Assembly (NCBI RefSeq): GCF_027409185.1
Contig: NC_084462.1
Span: forward strand, 83,872,179 to 83,936,178
Direction of reading: 5' to 3'
DNA length: 64,000 bases
Origin: Cynocephalus volans
Lineage: Eukaryota; Chordata; Mammalia; Dermoptera; Cynocephalidae
The translations under genes were made by a program, and so were the position numbers. Positions 46,448 through 57,746 of this stretch are shown in pieces. Every line of letters starts with the position of its first letter. The stretch's first letter is position 1. Below the pieces are notes generated by a model. It was not told the origin of the DNA. It did no database searches and saw nothing but the letters and a program-made list of their open reading frames with translations.

Positions 46448-48111
46448 AAAAGCAATTGACCATATATGTGTGAGTCTCTTTCTGGAATCTATTCTGTTCC
46501 ATTGATAGAAATGTTTCTTAAAACAATCCAACATTGTTTTGATTACTGTAGGTTTGTAGTAAGTTTTGAAATCAGGTCGTATAGCACATCAACATTAAAA
46601 AAAAATTGTTGTGGGCAGAATTAATATCTTAACAATATTGAAGATTTTGATCTATAAACATGGTATATATCTCCATTAATTTAGGTCTTCATTAACTTCT
46701 TTCAACAATAGTTTGTAGGCTTCATTGTATAGATCTTGCACATACTAAGTTTTGTCTTTTTTCCCCCATGTTTTCTAGATAGTACAATAATAGGTATTTA
46801 AAAAAATTTCTTCCTAACTGTTCATTGCTACCATATAGAAATGCCATGGATTTATCATTTATTGATCTTGAATCCTGTATCCTGATTAAACTCACATTAG
46901 TTCTAGTGACTATTTTGCATTGATTTTGGAGGACTGTCTATTTGTATGACCATGTCATCTGAAAAAGATATTTTTTCTTTTGTTTGACTTTTTTGTTTTC
47001 TTGCTTTATTACACTGGCTAGAATTGAATAGAGATAGTGAGAGTGGACATCCTCATTTCAATCTTAGAAGAAAGCATTCAGTCTCTAGTCACTAAGTTTG
47101 ATGTTAGCTGTAAAATTTTTTTTTGTAGTTGCCCTTTAGTAGAATGAAGTTCTCATCTATTTTTAGTTTGTTGAACTTTTTGCCATGAGTATTAATTTTT
47201 TTCAAACTTTTTCTGCAGTGTTTGAGATGAACTTTTTTTCTCATTTATTGAAATAATGAATTACATTGTTTTTCAAATGTTAAGGCAACCTCACATTTCT
47301 AGTATAAACCTAACTTGATCATGATTTATTATCTTTTAACATATTGCTTGATTTTATTTGCTAATGATTTTGTTAAAGATTTTTGCATCTATATTCATGA
47401 GAGATATTTTAAAAATTTATTGGTAATGTCAATTACCATAATACTTGTCTTATAAAATTATTTGGAAGGTGTTCTCTTGCTCACTATATTTTGTAAAAAT
47501 TTATGTTTGGTAGAATTTGCCAATGAAGCCACCCGGCCTGGCATTAGACATTTTGTGGGGAAGGAATTTATAATTATGAATATAATTTCTTCTGTAGATG
47601 TAGGGAAATTCAAGTTTTCTATTTCCTTTTGAGTCAGTTTTGAAAATTATGTATTTCAAGAACATTTCCCATTTTATTTAAGTAACTGAATTTATTTGCA
47701 TAAAATTTTAATGATACTCTCTATATCTTTTTAATATCTGAATCTTCTGTAGAGATACCCTCTTGTTAATTCCCGATATTGATAATTTGTTCTCATTTTT
47801 TCCTCAGTTTAAAGATTTATCATTTTGATAAATTTTTTTTGTCAAAACAAATTTTGGCTTAAGTAAGTTATAGCAATTGTTTTTCTCTTTTCTATTTCAT
47901 TGGTTTATGTTCTCATCTTTATTTCATTCTTCTTACTTTGGATTCAATTTGCTCTTGTTTTTCTAACTTAGTGAGGCAGGAGCTTAGATTTTTGACTTTT
48001 TTTCAGTATACAACTTAATGTGCTAAGAACAGTTATAGGCATTATGAAATAGAGAAGGGAAGTTAGTCTTGATCATTTGAGGCTTTCCAAAGATTTGTTA
48101 AATAAGGGATT

Positions 48112-48500
48112 CTTTTTAAAAAAATTAGTTTTGATTGATACATAATTTGTGTGTGTTATTTGGGTACGTGTATACAATGTGTAATGATCAAATCAGGATA
48201 ATTAATATATCCCTTACCTCAAACATTTGTCATTTCTTTGTGGTGGGAACATTAAAAATCCTCTTAGAAGAAATTATTTGAAATTAAACAATTGTGGTTA
48301 ACTGTAGTTGGCTTACAGTGCTATAGACACTAACACTCATTCCTCCTATCTAGCTCTAATTTTGTTTTCATTGGCCAACTTCTCCCTTTCCCCCTCTCCC
48401 ACCCCTTCCCCTTCCCATCTTCTAGTAACCATTATTCTACTCTCTACTTGTACAGTAACAACTTTTTTAGCTTCTACGTATGAGTGAGAACATCCTCTTT
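48112..48500 (-). mobile_element. 5'-truncated L1 3' end nested in old L1
   Basis: TTTTGATTGATACATAATTT, GGGTACGTGTATACAATGTG, GTAATGATCAAATCAGGATA and a C/T-rich tract (48386-48420) end at ATGAGTGAGAACATC. Old L1 text resumes on both sides. Confidence 0.8.
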
Positions 48501-49357
48501 TCTTCTTAATATAAGTATTTCAAGTCATAAGTTTCCTTCTAGTCACAGATTTAGCTGCCTCCCATAAATGTTGATACGTTGTGTTTTCACTTTAATTCAG
48601 TTCAGACTATTTTCTGACTTCCCTTTTAATTCAGTTAAAACTATTTTCTAATTTCCCTTTCGGTCATTCTTTAACTCATGGGTTGTTTAGAACTATGTTG
48701 TTTAACTTCTAAATATCTGTGGATTTTCCAGATATCCTTATTTTAATGATTTCTAATTAAATCCCAATGTGAACAGACAATGTCTTTGGCAAAATTTCAA
48801 TCACTTTAAATTTCTTGATTTGTTTCACGTCCCACGATATTTTCTGTGCTAGTGTATATTTGTATATATATTTCATTCTTGTCAGGTGAAATGTTCTATA
48901 ATTGTCATTTAGGTCACCTTGGTTTTCTGATTGTCCACTTGGGATAACTAAGAATTGTTTAATCTACAATTATAATTGTAGGTTGTCTGTTTCTCCTTTA
49001 AGTTTTGTCCATTTTTGATTCATGTATTTTGAAGTTATGTTATTGAGTTCATGTACACTTAGGGTTATTATGTCTATTCCATGAATTGATCCCTTTATCA
49101 TTATAAAATGCTCCGCTTTATTCCTCAGAATATTATTTTGTCTCATATAGCCATTCTAATTTCTTATGATTAATTTTAGAATGGAATATGCTTTTCTGTC
49201 CTTTCACTTTTAAACTTTGTGTCATTTATATTTAAAGTAAGGTTCTTGTAGACAATTTATAATTAGGTCTTGCTTTTTCATACAGTCTGACAATCTGCCT
49301 TTCAAATGAAGTGTTCAAAATACTTGTATTTCATATATAGTTATCTATGTGGCTAGA

Positions 49358-49745
49358 TTTATTTATTTTTTTGGAATTGACATTTTTTATTGTGTATATT
49401 TAAGGTGTACAACATGATGTTTTGATGCTAATTAACATATCCATCATCTCATGTAGTTACCCGTTTTCTTTTTTGGTGGGGGGGTAAGAGGACCTAAAAT
49501 CTTCTCTGTTAGCAACTTTCCAGTATGCAGTACAACATTACTAAGTATAGTCATCATGCTATATATTATATCTTCTAGACTTATTCATCCTACATAACTG
49601 CAACTTTTTGTCCTTTAATCTATATCTCCCCTTTTCCTCCACCTCTCCTCATCTCTCGTAACCACTGTTCTGCTCTTTTTCTATATGTTTGACTTTTTAA
49701 GATTCCACATAGAAGTGAATTATGCAATATTGCTCTTTCTGCTTA
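49358..49745 (-). mobile_element. 5'-truncated L1 3' end nested in old L1
   Basis: GGAATTGACATTTTTTATTG, TTTAAGGTGTACAACATGAT, TTAACATATCCATCATCTCA, then CTCCACCTCTCCTCATCTCTCG are L1 3'UTR text in reverse, ending at CTCTTTCTGC. The host L1 resumes with TTTAAATCTGCCATGCTATT. Confidence 0.8.
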
Positions 49746-51010
49746 TCTTTGGGTTTAAATCTGCCATGCTATTTGTTTTCTGCTTGTCGCATTTGTTCTT
49801 TCTCCTCCTTTCGCTCTTTATCTGAACATTTTTTGCTATTTATCTGAACATTTTTTAGTATTCTACTTTATCACCTCTGAGATTAACAATATCTTTTTAT
49901 TTTAGTGCTTGCTATTGGTTTAGTATACTCATCTTTAGCTTTTCACAGTGCACCTTCAAAGATATTAAAATAATATTCTACCACTTCATGTATAAATACC
50001 CTATAAGAGTATACTTTCATTCCCTCCATCTTTTGTTCTACTGTTGTCATAAATTTTACTTCTACATGTTATAAATCCCAAAATACATTCTAATTTTTGC
50101 TTTACACAGTCAGTTCTCATTTGAAGAAATTTAAAATTGAGATAATGTAGTTTACATTTAACTGACATACAGTATTAATCATTTCTAGGTCTGTTCCTTC
50201 CTTTTTGTAGATCTAAGTGTCCATCTTAAATAATTTTGTTTTTCCTAAATAAATTCCTTTAATATTTCTTGTAGTACACATATGCCAGTGAAAGATTCTC
50301 TCAGTTCTTATTTGTCTGGAAAAAGTCTTTATTTTGCCTCATGTTCAAGGGATGTTTTTATTGAACATAGCAGTCTAGGTTTACGGTTATATTTTTTTCT
50401 TTCAGCCCTTTAACAAAATTTTGTTTTCTCCTTGCTCAAACAGTTTTTGTTGTGAAATGTGTGGTATTTCTTAGCTTTTGTTTATAATAATGTGTTCTAC
50501 CTTATCTACTTTCATGGTTTTCAGCAATTTGATTATGATATGCTTTGGTCTTGTTTTCTTGTGTTTATCTAACTTGAGTTTCATTGAGCTTCTTAGATCT
50601 GTGGGTTTATAGTTTTCATCAAATTTGGAGAAAAAAATTTGGATATTTAAATATATATATTTTTGCTCCCCCCTCTTTTTTCTTTCCTGGGGCTCCAATT
50701 ACATATAAATTAAATTGCTTGATATGGTCCCACAGGTCACGGAGGCTGAGTTATTTTTTGTCATATGTTTCTCTGGTTCTTATATCCTCCTCCTTTTGGA
50801 TAGGGTCTATTGCGAAGATTTCAAGTTTGGTGATATTTTCTTCAGTCTTTAAATTGCTGTTATTCCAATAGAGTAATATGATCATTTCAAACACTGTAAT
50901 TTTTACCTCTAGAGGTTCATTTTGGTTCTTTTGTTTATCTTCCATTTCTTTTCTCACTGAGTTTGTTTTCCTCTAAATCCTTGATCATCTTTGTCTCACA
51001 TATCCCCATG

Positions 51011-51920
51011 GTACTTTGTACTTCTTTCTATGATATACAGCACAACTTTAATTATTTTGACCTAATCTGTCTTGTTCACTAAGATATCCTCAGAATGTAG
51101 GAGATTAAACTCAGCAAATGTGCACAAAAAGACTTAATTAATGAATTAGTGACTTTAAAGTAGTCTTATTTTCTATTCCTAAAATCCTAGCCCTACTCAG
51201 ATGGAAACTTTAACTATGACATAAAGCTGCCAAAAGGTCTGAGAACTAGGGCCAAGGATGAATAAATGATTCATCATGATGATTAAGTAGAGTGAAAATA
51301 TTTTCTTAACCACTGGGGTAGAAATTGATACTCTTGGGGCACAGGTTAGTAGGGCTATAACGAAAAGACAGATTTTGTTATGTAAGGAACAACCGGAGTC
51401 TAGGGTTGTGGGAAAGCACAGGTGGAACGGGAGAGAGCAAATACAATCAGACAACACTACTGTGGTCTAGAGCTTGAAATACAAAATGAGCCAAGGGACT
51501 TTTTAAGAACAGAGTTGTCTAGTACATATTTTTAAAGTTCAGTTTGCTTCAATATAAATCCCATCTTATTCACAGAGAGAAGACCTGTATAAGTAATACA
51601 TGTACATGCTCTGTGTGTGTGTGTGGGGGGGGGAGGGAATATGAATGAAAATGAATATTAATCAGCTGAAGGAATTGAGTCCCATATGTGGAAAGTGCAA
51701 TTAGGAATAGCCACATGGGACAACAAAACAATCCATACACTGAGCTACCTCAGTAGAGCTTGGAGCCAGAGGTAACAAGAGTATAAGCACTCCCTGCCCT
51801 ACTAGGAGTTTGCAGAAACTTTAGGGAGGTCATGAACTTTTCTAATATAAAAATGGGAGTTCATGCCAACCTTATCTAGAGTTTAAGGGACCTGATAACC
51901 CCAGTTAAAATCTGAATCAA
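51011..51920. other. Unassigned sequence
   Basis: A short (GT)n/G-run lies at 51612-51636. Otherwise nothing recognised. Confidence 0.5.
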
Positions 51921-52085
51921 AAATAATAGTTATTATTGAGAACTATTGATTATTACATATCAGGTTAAATGCTTTACAAACATATTATCATTTGCTCCTC
52001 CAAGAACCCTTATGAGGAAAATGCTGTTAAAATCCAGTGTTAGTGATGAAGAGATACAGCTTAAAGAGATCGTTATTTACTCAAC
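51921..52085 (+). repeat. MIR fragment
   Basis: AATAATAGTTATTATTGAGA, TTAAATGCTTTACAAACATA and AGAACCCTTATGAGGAAAAT give the MIR head and middle; the core is GATGAAGAGATACAGC. Confidence 0.75.
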
Positions 52086-52350
52086 TAACACAACTTGATA
52101 AGAGGATACTAGCAGGACATATTCTGGCAGGTAGATCAAGAACAGGTGGTCAAAGCAATAGAGAAAAGAGGGTTAAGGACAAACCTCCAATTCTTTTCTC
52201 AGGGGCAAGGTCCAGTGAGGGGGGTGATTTGACAACCCACATTTTCTGCTTTCTAAACACATTCGCAGAAGAGTCCCAAGGTTGCCATTATTTCATTTGT
52301 ACCTGCTGTGCCCCCAATGCAGCCATGTTCGTGAGGCTACTGGTGTAGTC
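52086..52350. other. Unassigned sequence
   Basis: Nothing recognised. Confidence 0.5.
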
Positions 52351-52735
52351 GCTGAGTCAGACAGCCCTAGATTTCAGTCTTGGCTTCGTCACTTAAGAAT
52401 CTTCAACCTTGTCCCACCTATTCAACTCTGAGCCTCCGTTTTCTCATCGGAGAAAAATAGAATAGAGAACATTAGTTCTGACATTCCTTCATAGAAAAAT
52501 AGAATAGAGGACATTAGTTCTGACATTCCTTCATAGAAAAATAGAATAGAGGACATTAGTTCTGACATTCCTTCATAGAAAAATAGAATAGAGGACATTA
52601 ATTCCTTCATAGAAGAGGGGACATTAATTCCGACATTGGCTGTTCTTGTGGAGATCAGATAAGACAATTAGTATAAGGACTTTAGCACAGTGCCTAGCAC
52701 GTAGTCACCCTTAATAACTTACAGTTGTTATTACA
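52351..52735 (-). repeat. MIR element, reverse, expanded by a minisatellite
   Basis: Left part: AGATTTCAGTCTTGGCTTCG, TCACTTAAGAATCTTCAACC, GAGCCTCCGTTTTCTCATC. Right part: GATCAGATAAGACAATTAGT, TAGCACAGTGCCTAGCACGT. Together these form a reversed MIR, with the 42-base tandem array inserted in the middle. Confidence 0.85.
52451..52639. repeat. 42-base minisatellite, about 4.5 units
   Basis: Units 52451-52492, 52493-52534 and 52535-52576 are 42 bases each and almost identical (AGAAAAATAGAATAGAGGAC then ATTAGTTCTGACATTCCTTC, AT). Unit 4 (52577-52610) lacks eight bases and unit 5 (52611-52639) is partial. As 42 is divisible by three, the reverse strand stays open and would read a repeated 14-residue block, but nothing suggests translation. 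Near-identity of units implies recent expansion. Confidence 0.95.
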
Positions 52736-52789
52736 TCACCCCTGCCACATTTCTCCTCAACTGAGGAATAAAATAGACTGGGGAGAAAA

Positions 52790-53064
52790 CAACACTTGAG
52801 GACCTGCTATGAGTCAGGCATCCTTTTAGATACTGTGTTCACTATTTTACTTGATACAGCGGTCCTGTGCTATGGGCCCTACTAAACCACATTTTTCAGT
52901 GAAGAAAACTTGAGACTGAAAGAGAAAGTAGTTTACCCCAAATGATGCAACTGTGTGACGTTGGATATCAACATAACTTTTAGATGAGAAAACTAAGGCT
53001 GAGAGAAAAACTTTGAGTGTACACTCATATTTGTGTCAGAAGTTGTCTAACTCCAAAGCTTATC
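52790..53064 (+). repeat. MIR elements, two in tandem
   Basis: 52790-52965 reads GAGGACCTGCTATGAGTCAG, GCATCCTTTTAGATACTGTG, then core GAAGAAAACTTGAGACTGAA. 52975-53064 has a second core, TTTTAGATGAGAAAACTAAGGC. Confidence 0.65.
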
Positions 53065-54220
53065 ATATCCTACTCCTGCCTGCTAGTTTCTCTAGGCCAT
53101 GTCCTCTGTTGGGGTGCAGGTAAGTCTGAGCACTTTGGGAGACTAGCGGAGAGGCTGGAATAGTCTTTTGGCATGAGATATTCTGCATGAAATCTTTGTG
53201 TCTGAAGGAGGAGGGAATTCAAACATGACTGCTTGGGAGATAAGCTGAAGGAGGACACTATATTGTCTGTTTTCTAGCCCAGATGGGATCCTAGGGAGAG
53301 CCTAACTGGCTGTGAAATTGGAGCTCTCAGTTGACAAACACAACCTAGGGTTGGGGAGATGGTTCTACTTGCTATACTTGTGTGTGGAATACAGGGTGAT
53401 TTAAATGTGAAGATGACTAGAGAGAATATAGGCTTGTGGCTTTAGGACACATATACTTTAGTGGAGAGTTCTTTCTTCTGGAGGATAGCAGCAGCTCTTA
53501 CATTGATGCTGTATTACTCTTCCAGGCTTTGTGGAACCTCAAGTGGAAAGGGATAGGAACCTGGTGAGACTGGAGGAAACCTGATTTACTAAGCCACAAG
53601 AGAAAAGCTAGAGGCAGAATGCCCTAGAGTATGAGAGGGCAGCTTGGGGGGTGTCATGGACATTGTGGTTGACGCCCTGATTACATTTCCACCCTTTCCT
53701 AATGTGGCTGGGGAGTCATCCTCAGCTTAGTGGTGGGCCTGATTGACCTGAAGGTATTTTCATTCTTTTTCTCAATGATTGGTTTAGAAATCAACATGTG
53801 ATTTAATGAGACACAAGGAAAAGTTAGGCTTCTGGGAAAGTTTTCTTCAGAGACCCTCATGAGAAGTTATTTTGGTTTTTTTTTTTTTCCACAGTATTTC
53901 TTACCTTGGTTTTTAATGTAATTTAATTATAAGTTCGTGCAATCTAATTTTTAATAATGTCTGTGTTTGACAACCAACTTGCAATATTCCTGAAAATTTA
54001 GCACTTAGTATTCACAATCTGGAGCAAGCTTGTTCCAGCCACACCACTGTATTCATATTTGCAGTGAGGTAGACTCATCCATTGCTCCACTCTGACCTAC
54101 ACAGATATTATTTTATCTGTTTTTCTTAAGGTCGTATCCTGTATCTTCTTCCTATTCCTGTTATTTCCCAGTAAATCATTCATTAAGCTTTTCCAGTGTA
54201 GGTCTAAGACATGAGGCCAT
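53065..54220. other. Unassigned sequence
   Basis: A poly-T run lies at 53877-53889. No element recognised. Confidence 0.5.
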
Positions 54221-54221
54221 T

Positions 54222-54279
54222 TATTAAAAAAAAAAAAAAAAATACAAAAAAGAAATGTTTTTTTTTTTTTTTTTTTTTC
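54222..54279. repeat. Facing poly-A and poly-T runs
   Basis: An A-run at about 54225-54241 is followed after 15 bases (ATACAAAAAAGAAATG) by a T-run of about 22 (54258-54279). It can fold into a hairpin. Confidence 0.9.
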
Positions 54280-54358
54280 TCTCAAGGAAATTACAGATTT
54301 AATACAGGAAGCAATTATAATAAACCAATGTACTCTCTGCTTGAAAGATGAAAAGTTG

Positions 54359-54533
54359 GGGCCGGCCCCGTGGCTCACTCGGGAGAGTCGGCGCTGGTAG
54401 CACCAAGGCCACAGGTTCGGATCCTACATAGGGATGGCCAGTGCTCTCACTGGCTGAGTGTGGTGCCGACCACACCGTGCCAAGGGTTGCGATCCCCTTA
54501 CTGGTCAGAAAAAAGAAAAGAAAGAAAAAAAAA
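54359..54533 (+). mobile_element. Composite tRNA-related SINE (CYN-like)
   Basis: First unit: GGGGCCGGCCCCGTGGCTCA, CTCGGGAGAGTCGGCGCTGG, CCACAGGTTCGGATCCTACA. The second unit, from CACTGGCTGAGTGTGGTGCC, has another B-box-like GGGTTGCGATCCCC and ends TTACTGGTCAG before an A-rich tail. ATGA(A/G)AAGTTG is duplicated at 54348-54358 and 54534-54544. The dimeric form fits known CYN variants. Confidence 0.88.
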
Positions 54534-55018
54534 ATGAGAAGTTGTAGGGGGACTTGGAAGAACCATGAGGATTCATGGAAAACCTTGAAGAAGAGGAAAA
54601 GCTTGAAATCAAACTTAAGGTGGGGATCTCTGGGCAGACAAACTAGGAGTTATGCCAGTTATTTTTTGTAAGGATGTATTTTATTTTTATTGAATCATAA
54701 TTGATGATACATATTTTTGGGGTTCAACACTGACATATGTTGATCAAATCAGTATTATTAGCATATATATTATTACAAATCACATTTATTCTTTATGCCC
54801 CTTATCCAGTCTCTCCCCATCCCCCCTCCCTCTACCCACCTTCTACCTCTGATAACCCTAGATTTCTTCTTTCCTTCTGAAAGAGTAACAGTTACTCTGT
54901 TGATTTGTTGCCTAGATGTTCTGTCCAGTGCTGAGAGAGGTGTGTTCAGGTCCCCCAATATTATTGTAGTGTAGATGCTGCTTCTTTTGCTCTGGAATGG
55001 GCTTTGTGAGAGACACAT

Positions 55019-55468
55019 TGTAGTGGATTGAATTATGTTCCCCTAAAACTATTGAATCTTGAATTGTGTCCTCCAAAACTATTGAATCTTGAATTGTGTC
55101 CTCCAAGTTTTATGTTTTAGAAACTTGGCTCCCACTGTGACTGTTAAGAGGGTGGAAAATCCTATTATGGTAATTGAAAGGTGTAGCCTTGAAGAGGTGA
55201 TTGGATTGTAGGATCATGCCGTAGCAAATGGATTATAAATGGTGGTCAGAGGTGTGGTTCTGAGGGCTTTAAAAGAAGAGGAGAGTCTGTCTTTCTCTCT
55301 CTGCTCCCACCATTTTGCAATGTGAGATCCCTGAGTCATTGTCGCCACCACCAGATGGACTTTGGACTTCCCAGCCTTAGAAACTGTAAGCAATAAATGT
55401 TGTTTTTTCTTTATAAATCACCCAGTTTCAGGCATTCTGTTATAGCAACACAAAAATGGACTAATACA
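55019..55468 (+). mobile_element. MaLR LTR with internal 30-base duplication
   Basis: Runs from TGTAGTGGATTG to GGACTAATACA, with AGAGGTGATTGGATTGTAGG, GGACTTCCCAGCCTTAGAAA, AATAAATGTTG and CACCCAGTTTCAGGCATTCT, the classical MaLR LTR order. AAAACTATTGAATCTTGAAT plus ten bases is exactly repeated (55045-55074, 55075-55104). Its five flanking bases differ (CACAT, TAGAT), so no target duplication survives. Confidence 0.9.
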
Positions 55469-57161
55469 TAGATCCTCTTCTTTTCTTTGGTCTCTGCTGG
55501 TGACTCTTCTTGTGTCAATGCACTCAAGTGGCTGCAGACCATCTGCACAGGGGTTGTGGCGTCTAGCCACTTTTGCAGCAGCTGTGGCTATTGTGGTGGC
55601 AGTGGTCACATGGAAGTGGTTTTTGGTGTGCTCCTTCCCTGGTTGTGGGAGGAGGGGTGGTCCCTGGCTCCGTACCTCAGGACCCCCAGTGTGCCCCATG
55701 GCAGTGGCGGTGTGCCTGGTTGTGGGAGGAGGGGTCAGACCCTGGCTCCATCTGTTTTTACATTCTAAGGTGATTTTGTGGGGCAATTCAGTGGGAGGGG
55801 GTGAGAGGAAGGGGGTGCATGGTTAAGGCCCATGTCACTGCCCTCATTCCTGCAGGGGAGACCGGGGGCTTCCAGTGGTGGCTTCTAGTGGTGGCTCAGT
55901 CATTGCTGGGCTGCATGCAGATGTCAGGGGGGTGTGGCTGAAACCCTCAGCCCCCCAATGCCTTGGCTCAGGAGCCTGGGGTGTTTCCTGTGGCAGCTTG
56001 GTGGTTGTTGCTGGTCTGGTTGAAGGTGTTGGGAGTGCATGGCTGAGGCCCTCAGAACCCCACTGTCCCAGTTTGGGGGCCCGGGATGCTTCCTGTGGCA
56101 GCTTGGTGGTTGTCATTGGGCTGGTTGTCAGTGTTGGGGGCATGGGTGAGGCCCCAAAGCCCTCCCCTGGCTTGGAGGTCCAGAGGGTTTCCAGTCCTTC
56201 TAGGTTTTGTAGATGTTCTTTGGTAAAGTGAGACCTTTACTAGTTAATAACAAACTTTGTTTCTGGTCCGTGGGTATTTTGTTTTTCTTTCAGTTCTGTG
56301 TTGGCTTATTTGCTGTTTCTACTACTTAAACTCTGCCCTGGAACTAATTTGTTGTCCTTTGCTTACTTCTAAGATGGGGGAACATCTTGTGGGGACCAGC
56401 TCTTGAGCCCTGTGGTTGAGCTAAATAGCTGCTTTGCTACTGATTCCCTGGGGAAGGCTTTTTGTGCAGCTCAGGTTTTAATGGTTGACTTTGTAGGTAC
56501 TTATGGGTCTTGTGAGATCTGGTACACCTGGGTTGTGTAGAAACTCTGGTCTGGACCTGAGTCTTTTCAGCAAACTGCATCTCCTGCAGTTCTGTACTCC
56601 TGACCAGTCTGCACAGAGTGGGCCTATGTTGATTGGGTGGCAGATCAGCTGTCCATGCTGTGCCCCAATGTTCTCCTGGTGGCCTGTCTCCCCCACCCCC
56701 CACACTCCAAACACTTCCCACGGGATGGGCCATGCACTAGTCTCTTGCGAGGACTCTCTGGCCTCTGAGTGGCTCCTTTTTTCAGTTGGGGCTTCTCCTA
56801 TGTGGGTCCTTGGGAACCCTGTTAGTAGTCTTGCTGGCCTGAAGGCCACCGAAGTCCTCTTCTCCTCTGCCCACTCCAAGCAACCTCATAGGAAGGGCAC
56901 AGCTACGGCATTTGCCTGCTCTTGCTTCATGCGCTCACCAACTCAAACCTTGAAGTGGCTTGGGTTTGAAATGGTCAGAGGGGTCCTTTCTCTCTCTTGT
57001 GGCTTCTCCTGCCTTCATGCACTCCATATGTCTCTCCTCTTCTCCTGAGCTCTAGAAGCCCCAGCTTGGCTGTCATTGCTTTTTAATAGTTGTGAATTTG
57101 TTGATTTGTGGGAGAGAGTGATGCTGGGGGACCGTCTGTTCTTCCAGCTTGACTGGAAGCC
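55469..57161 (-). promoter_or_regulatory. L1 5'UTR (promoter region) with tandem units
   Basis: GC-rich 5'UTR of the deleted L1. Repeating units of about 103 bases are visible at 55935, 56038 and 56141 (GGCTGAGGCCCTCAG-type start, then TGCTTCCTGTGGCAGCTTGGTGG), and a shorter pair of about 76 bases at 55640 and 55716 (CTGGTTGTGGGAGGAGGGGT). L1 5'UTRs hold an internal RNA polymerase II promoter; activity here is inference only. Confidence 0.65.
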
Positions 57162-57177
57162 TATGCCAATTATTTTT

Positions 57178-57291
57178 ATGCAACAAACACTTATGAAGAG
57201 CTCACAAAGTACCAAAGAGGTGTTGAGAGTACTCTACAAATGTTAACTCATTTTGTCCTCATAACAACCCCATGAGGTGGGTACTATTATT
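57178..57291 (+). repeat. MIR, left part split by L1
   Basis: AACAAACACTTATGAAGAGC, ACAAATGTTAACTCATTTTG, TCCTCATAACAACCCCATGA then GGTGGGTACTATTATT. The rest continues at 63437. Confidence 0.9.
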
Positions 57292-57746
57292 TTTGTTTGT
57301 TTTTTTTGAAAACTGATGTTTTACTAATTTATTTGAAACATATTGATTGCACATATTTATGGGATACAGAGGTGTATTTTAGTACACGTATACAATATAT
57401 ATTAATCTACCCAGGGTAATTAGCCTATTCATCATTGCAAAACTTAATTTCTCTGTGATGTGAACATTTTACCTCCACTCTTTTAGATGTTGGGTTGCAT
57501 GCAGTAAAACACTATTTATTGTAGAATTCTGGGTCGACTTGATACCAACAAGGCTTATTTTTTATATCTTGTTGTACTTTTGTGTCCATTAATCAGCTTT
57601 TCACTACCCCTCCTTTCCCTTCTTCCCCTTCTCCTCCTTCTCCTTTCCCACCTCCAGTAACCATAGTTCTCTCTGATTTTAACAGTCCAACTTATTATTG
57701 ATGTTTCTGTTTGCTTGTTTTATTCTCAGTGAGAACATGTGGTATT

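Larger units (their letters stand above)
45066..51010 (-). mobile_element. Old L1 (L1M-type), reverse, with nested insertions
   Basis: A long decayed L1 read in reverse. The 3'UTR begins near 45090 (AGTAAAATATGCATAACACG), ORF2 end at 45330-46120, and ORF2 body pieces run to about 51000 (AATTTTGGCTTAAGTAAGTT, CTAAATATCTGTGGATTTTC, TGCTATTTGTTTTCTGCTTG, TCTGGAAAAAGTCTTTATTT). Inside it lie an RPS29 retropseudogene (46137-46429), two younger L1 3' ends (48112-48500, 49358-49745) and a local rearrangement (45708-45795). No long frame survives. I cannot exclude that two old L1s were joined. Confidence 0.8.
54667..57161 (-). mobile_element. L1 with both ends but a deleted core
   Basis: Minus-strand L1 bounded by a 16-base duplication TATGCCA(G/A)TTATTTTT (54651-54666, 57162-57177). 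It contains a 3'UTR (54667-54870), a fragment of the ORF2 endonuclease (54880-55015, with GDLNTPLSALDRTSRQ), a MaLR LTR (55019-55468), and a long 5'UTR up to GGCTTCCAGTCAAGC at the 5' end (57161). ORF1 and the reverse-transcriptase part of ORF2 are missing. It inserted only about 130 bases from the next L1. Confidence 0.85.

Noticed and set aside
52451..52639. CRISPR-like regular repeats
   Set aside because: Units are head-to-tail with no spacers, and this is a mammalian nuclear sequence.
55487..56231. Overlapping plus-strand frames rich in Gly, Trp and Val
   Set aside because: They follow the tandem units of an L1 5'UTR in several frames at once, so the repeats explain them.
56503..57048. 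A 181-codon plus-strand frame, GC-rich
   Set aside because: It is antisense to an L1 5'UTR; long chance frames are common in GC-rich sequence.
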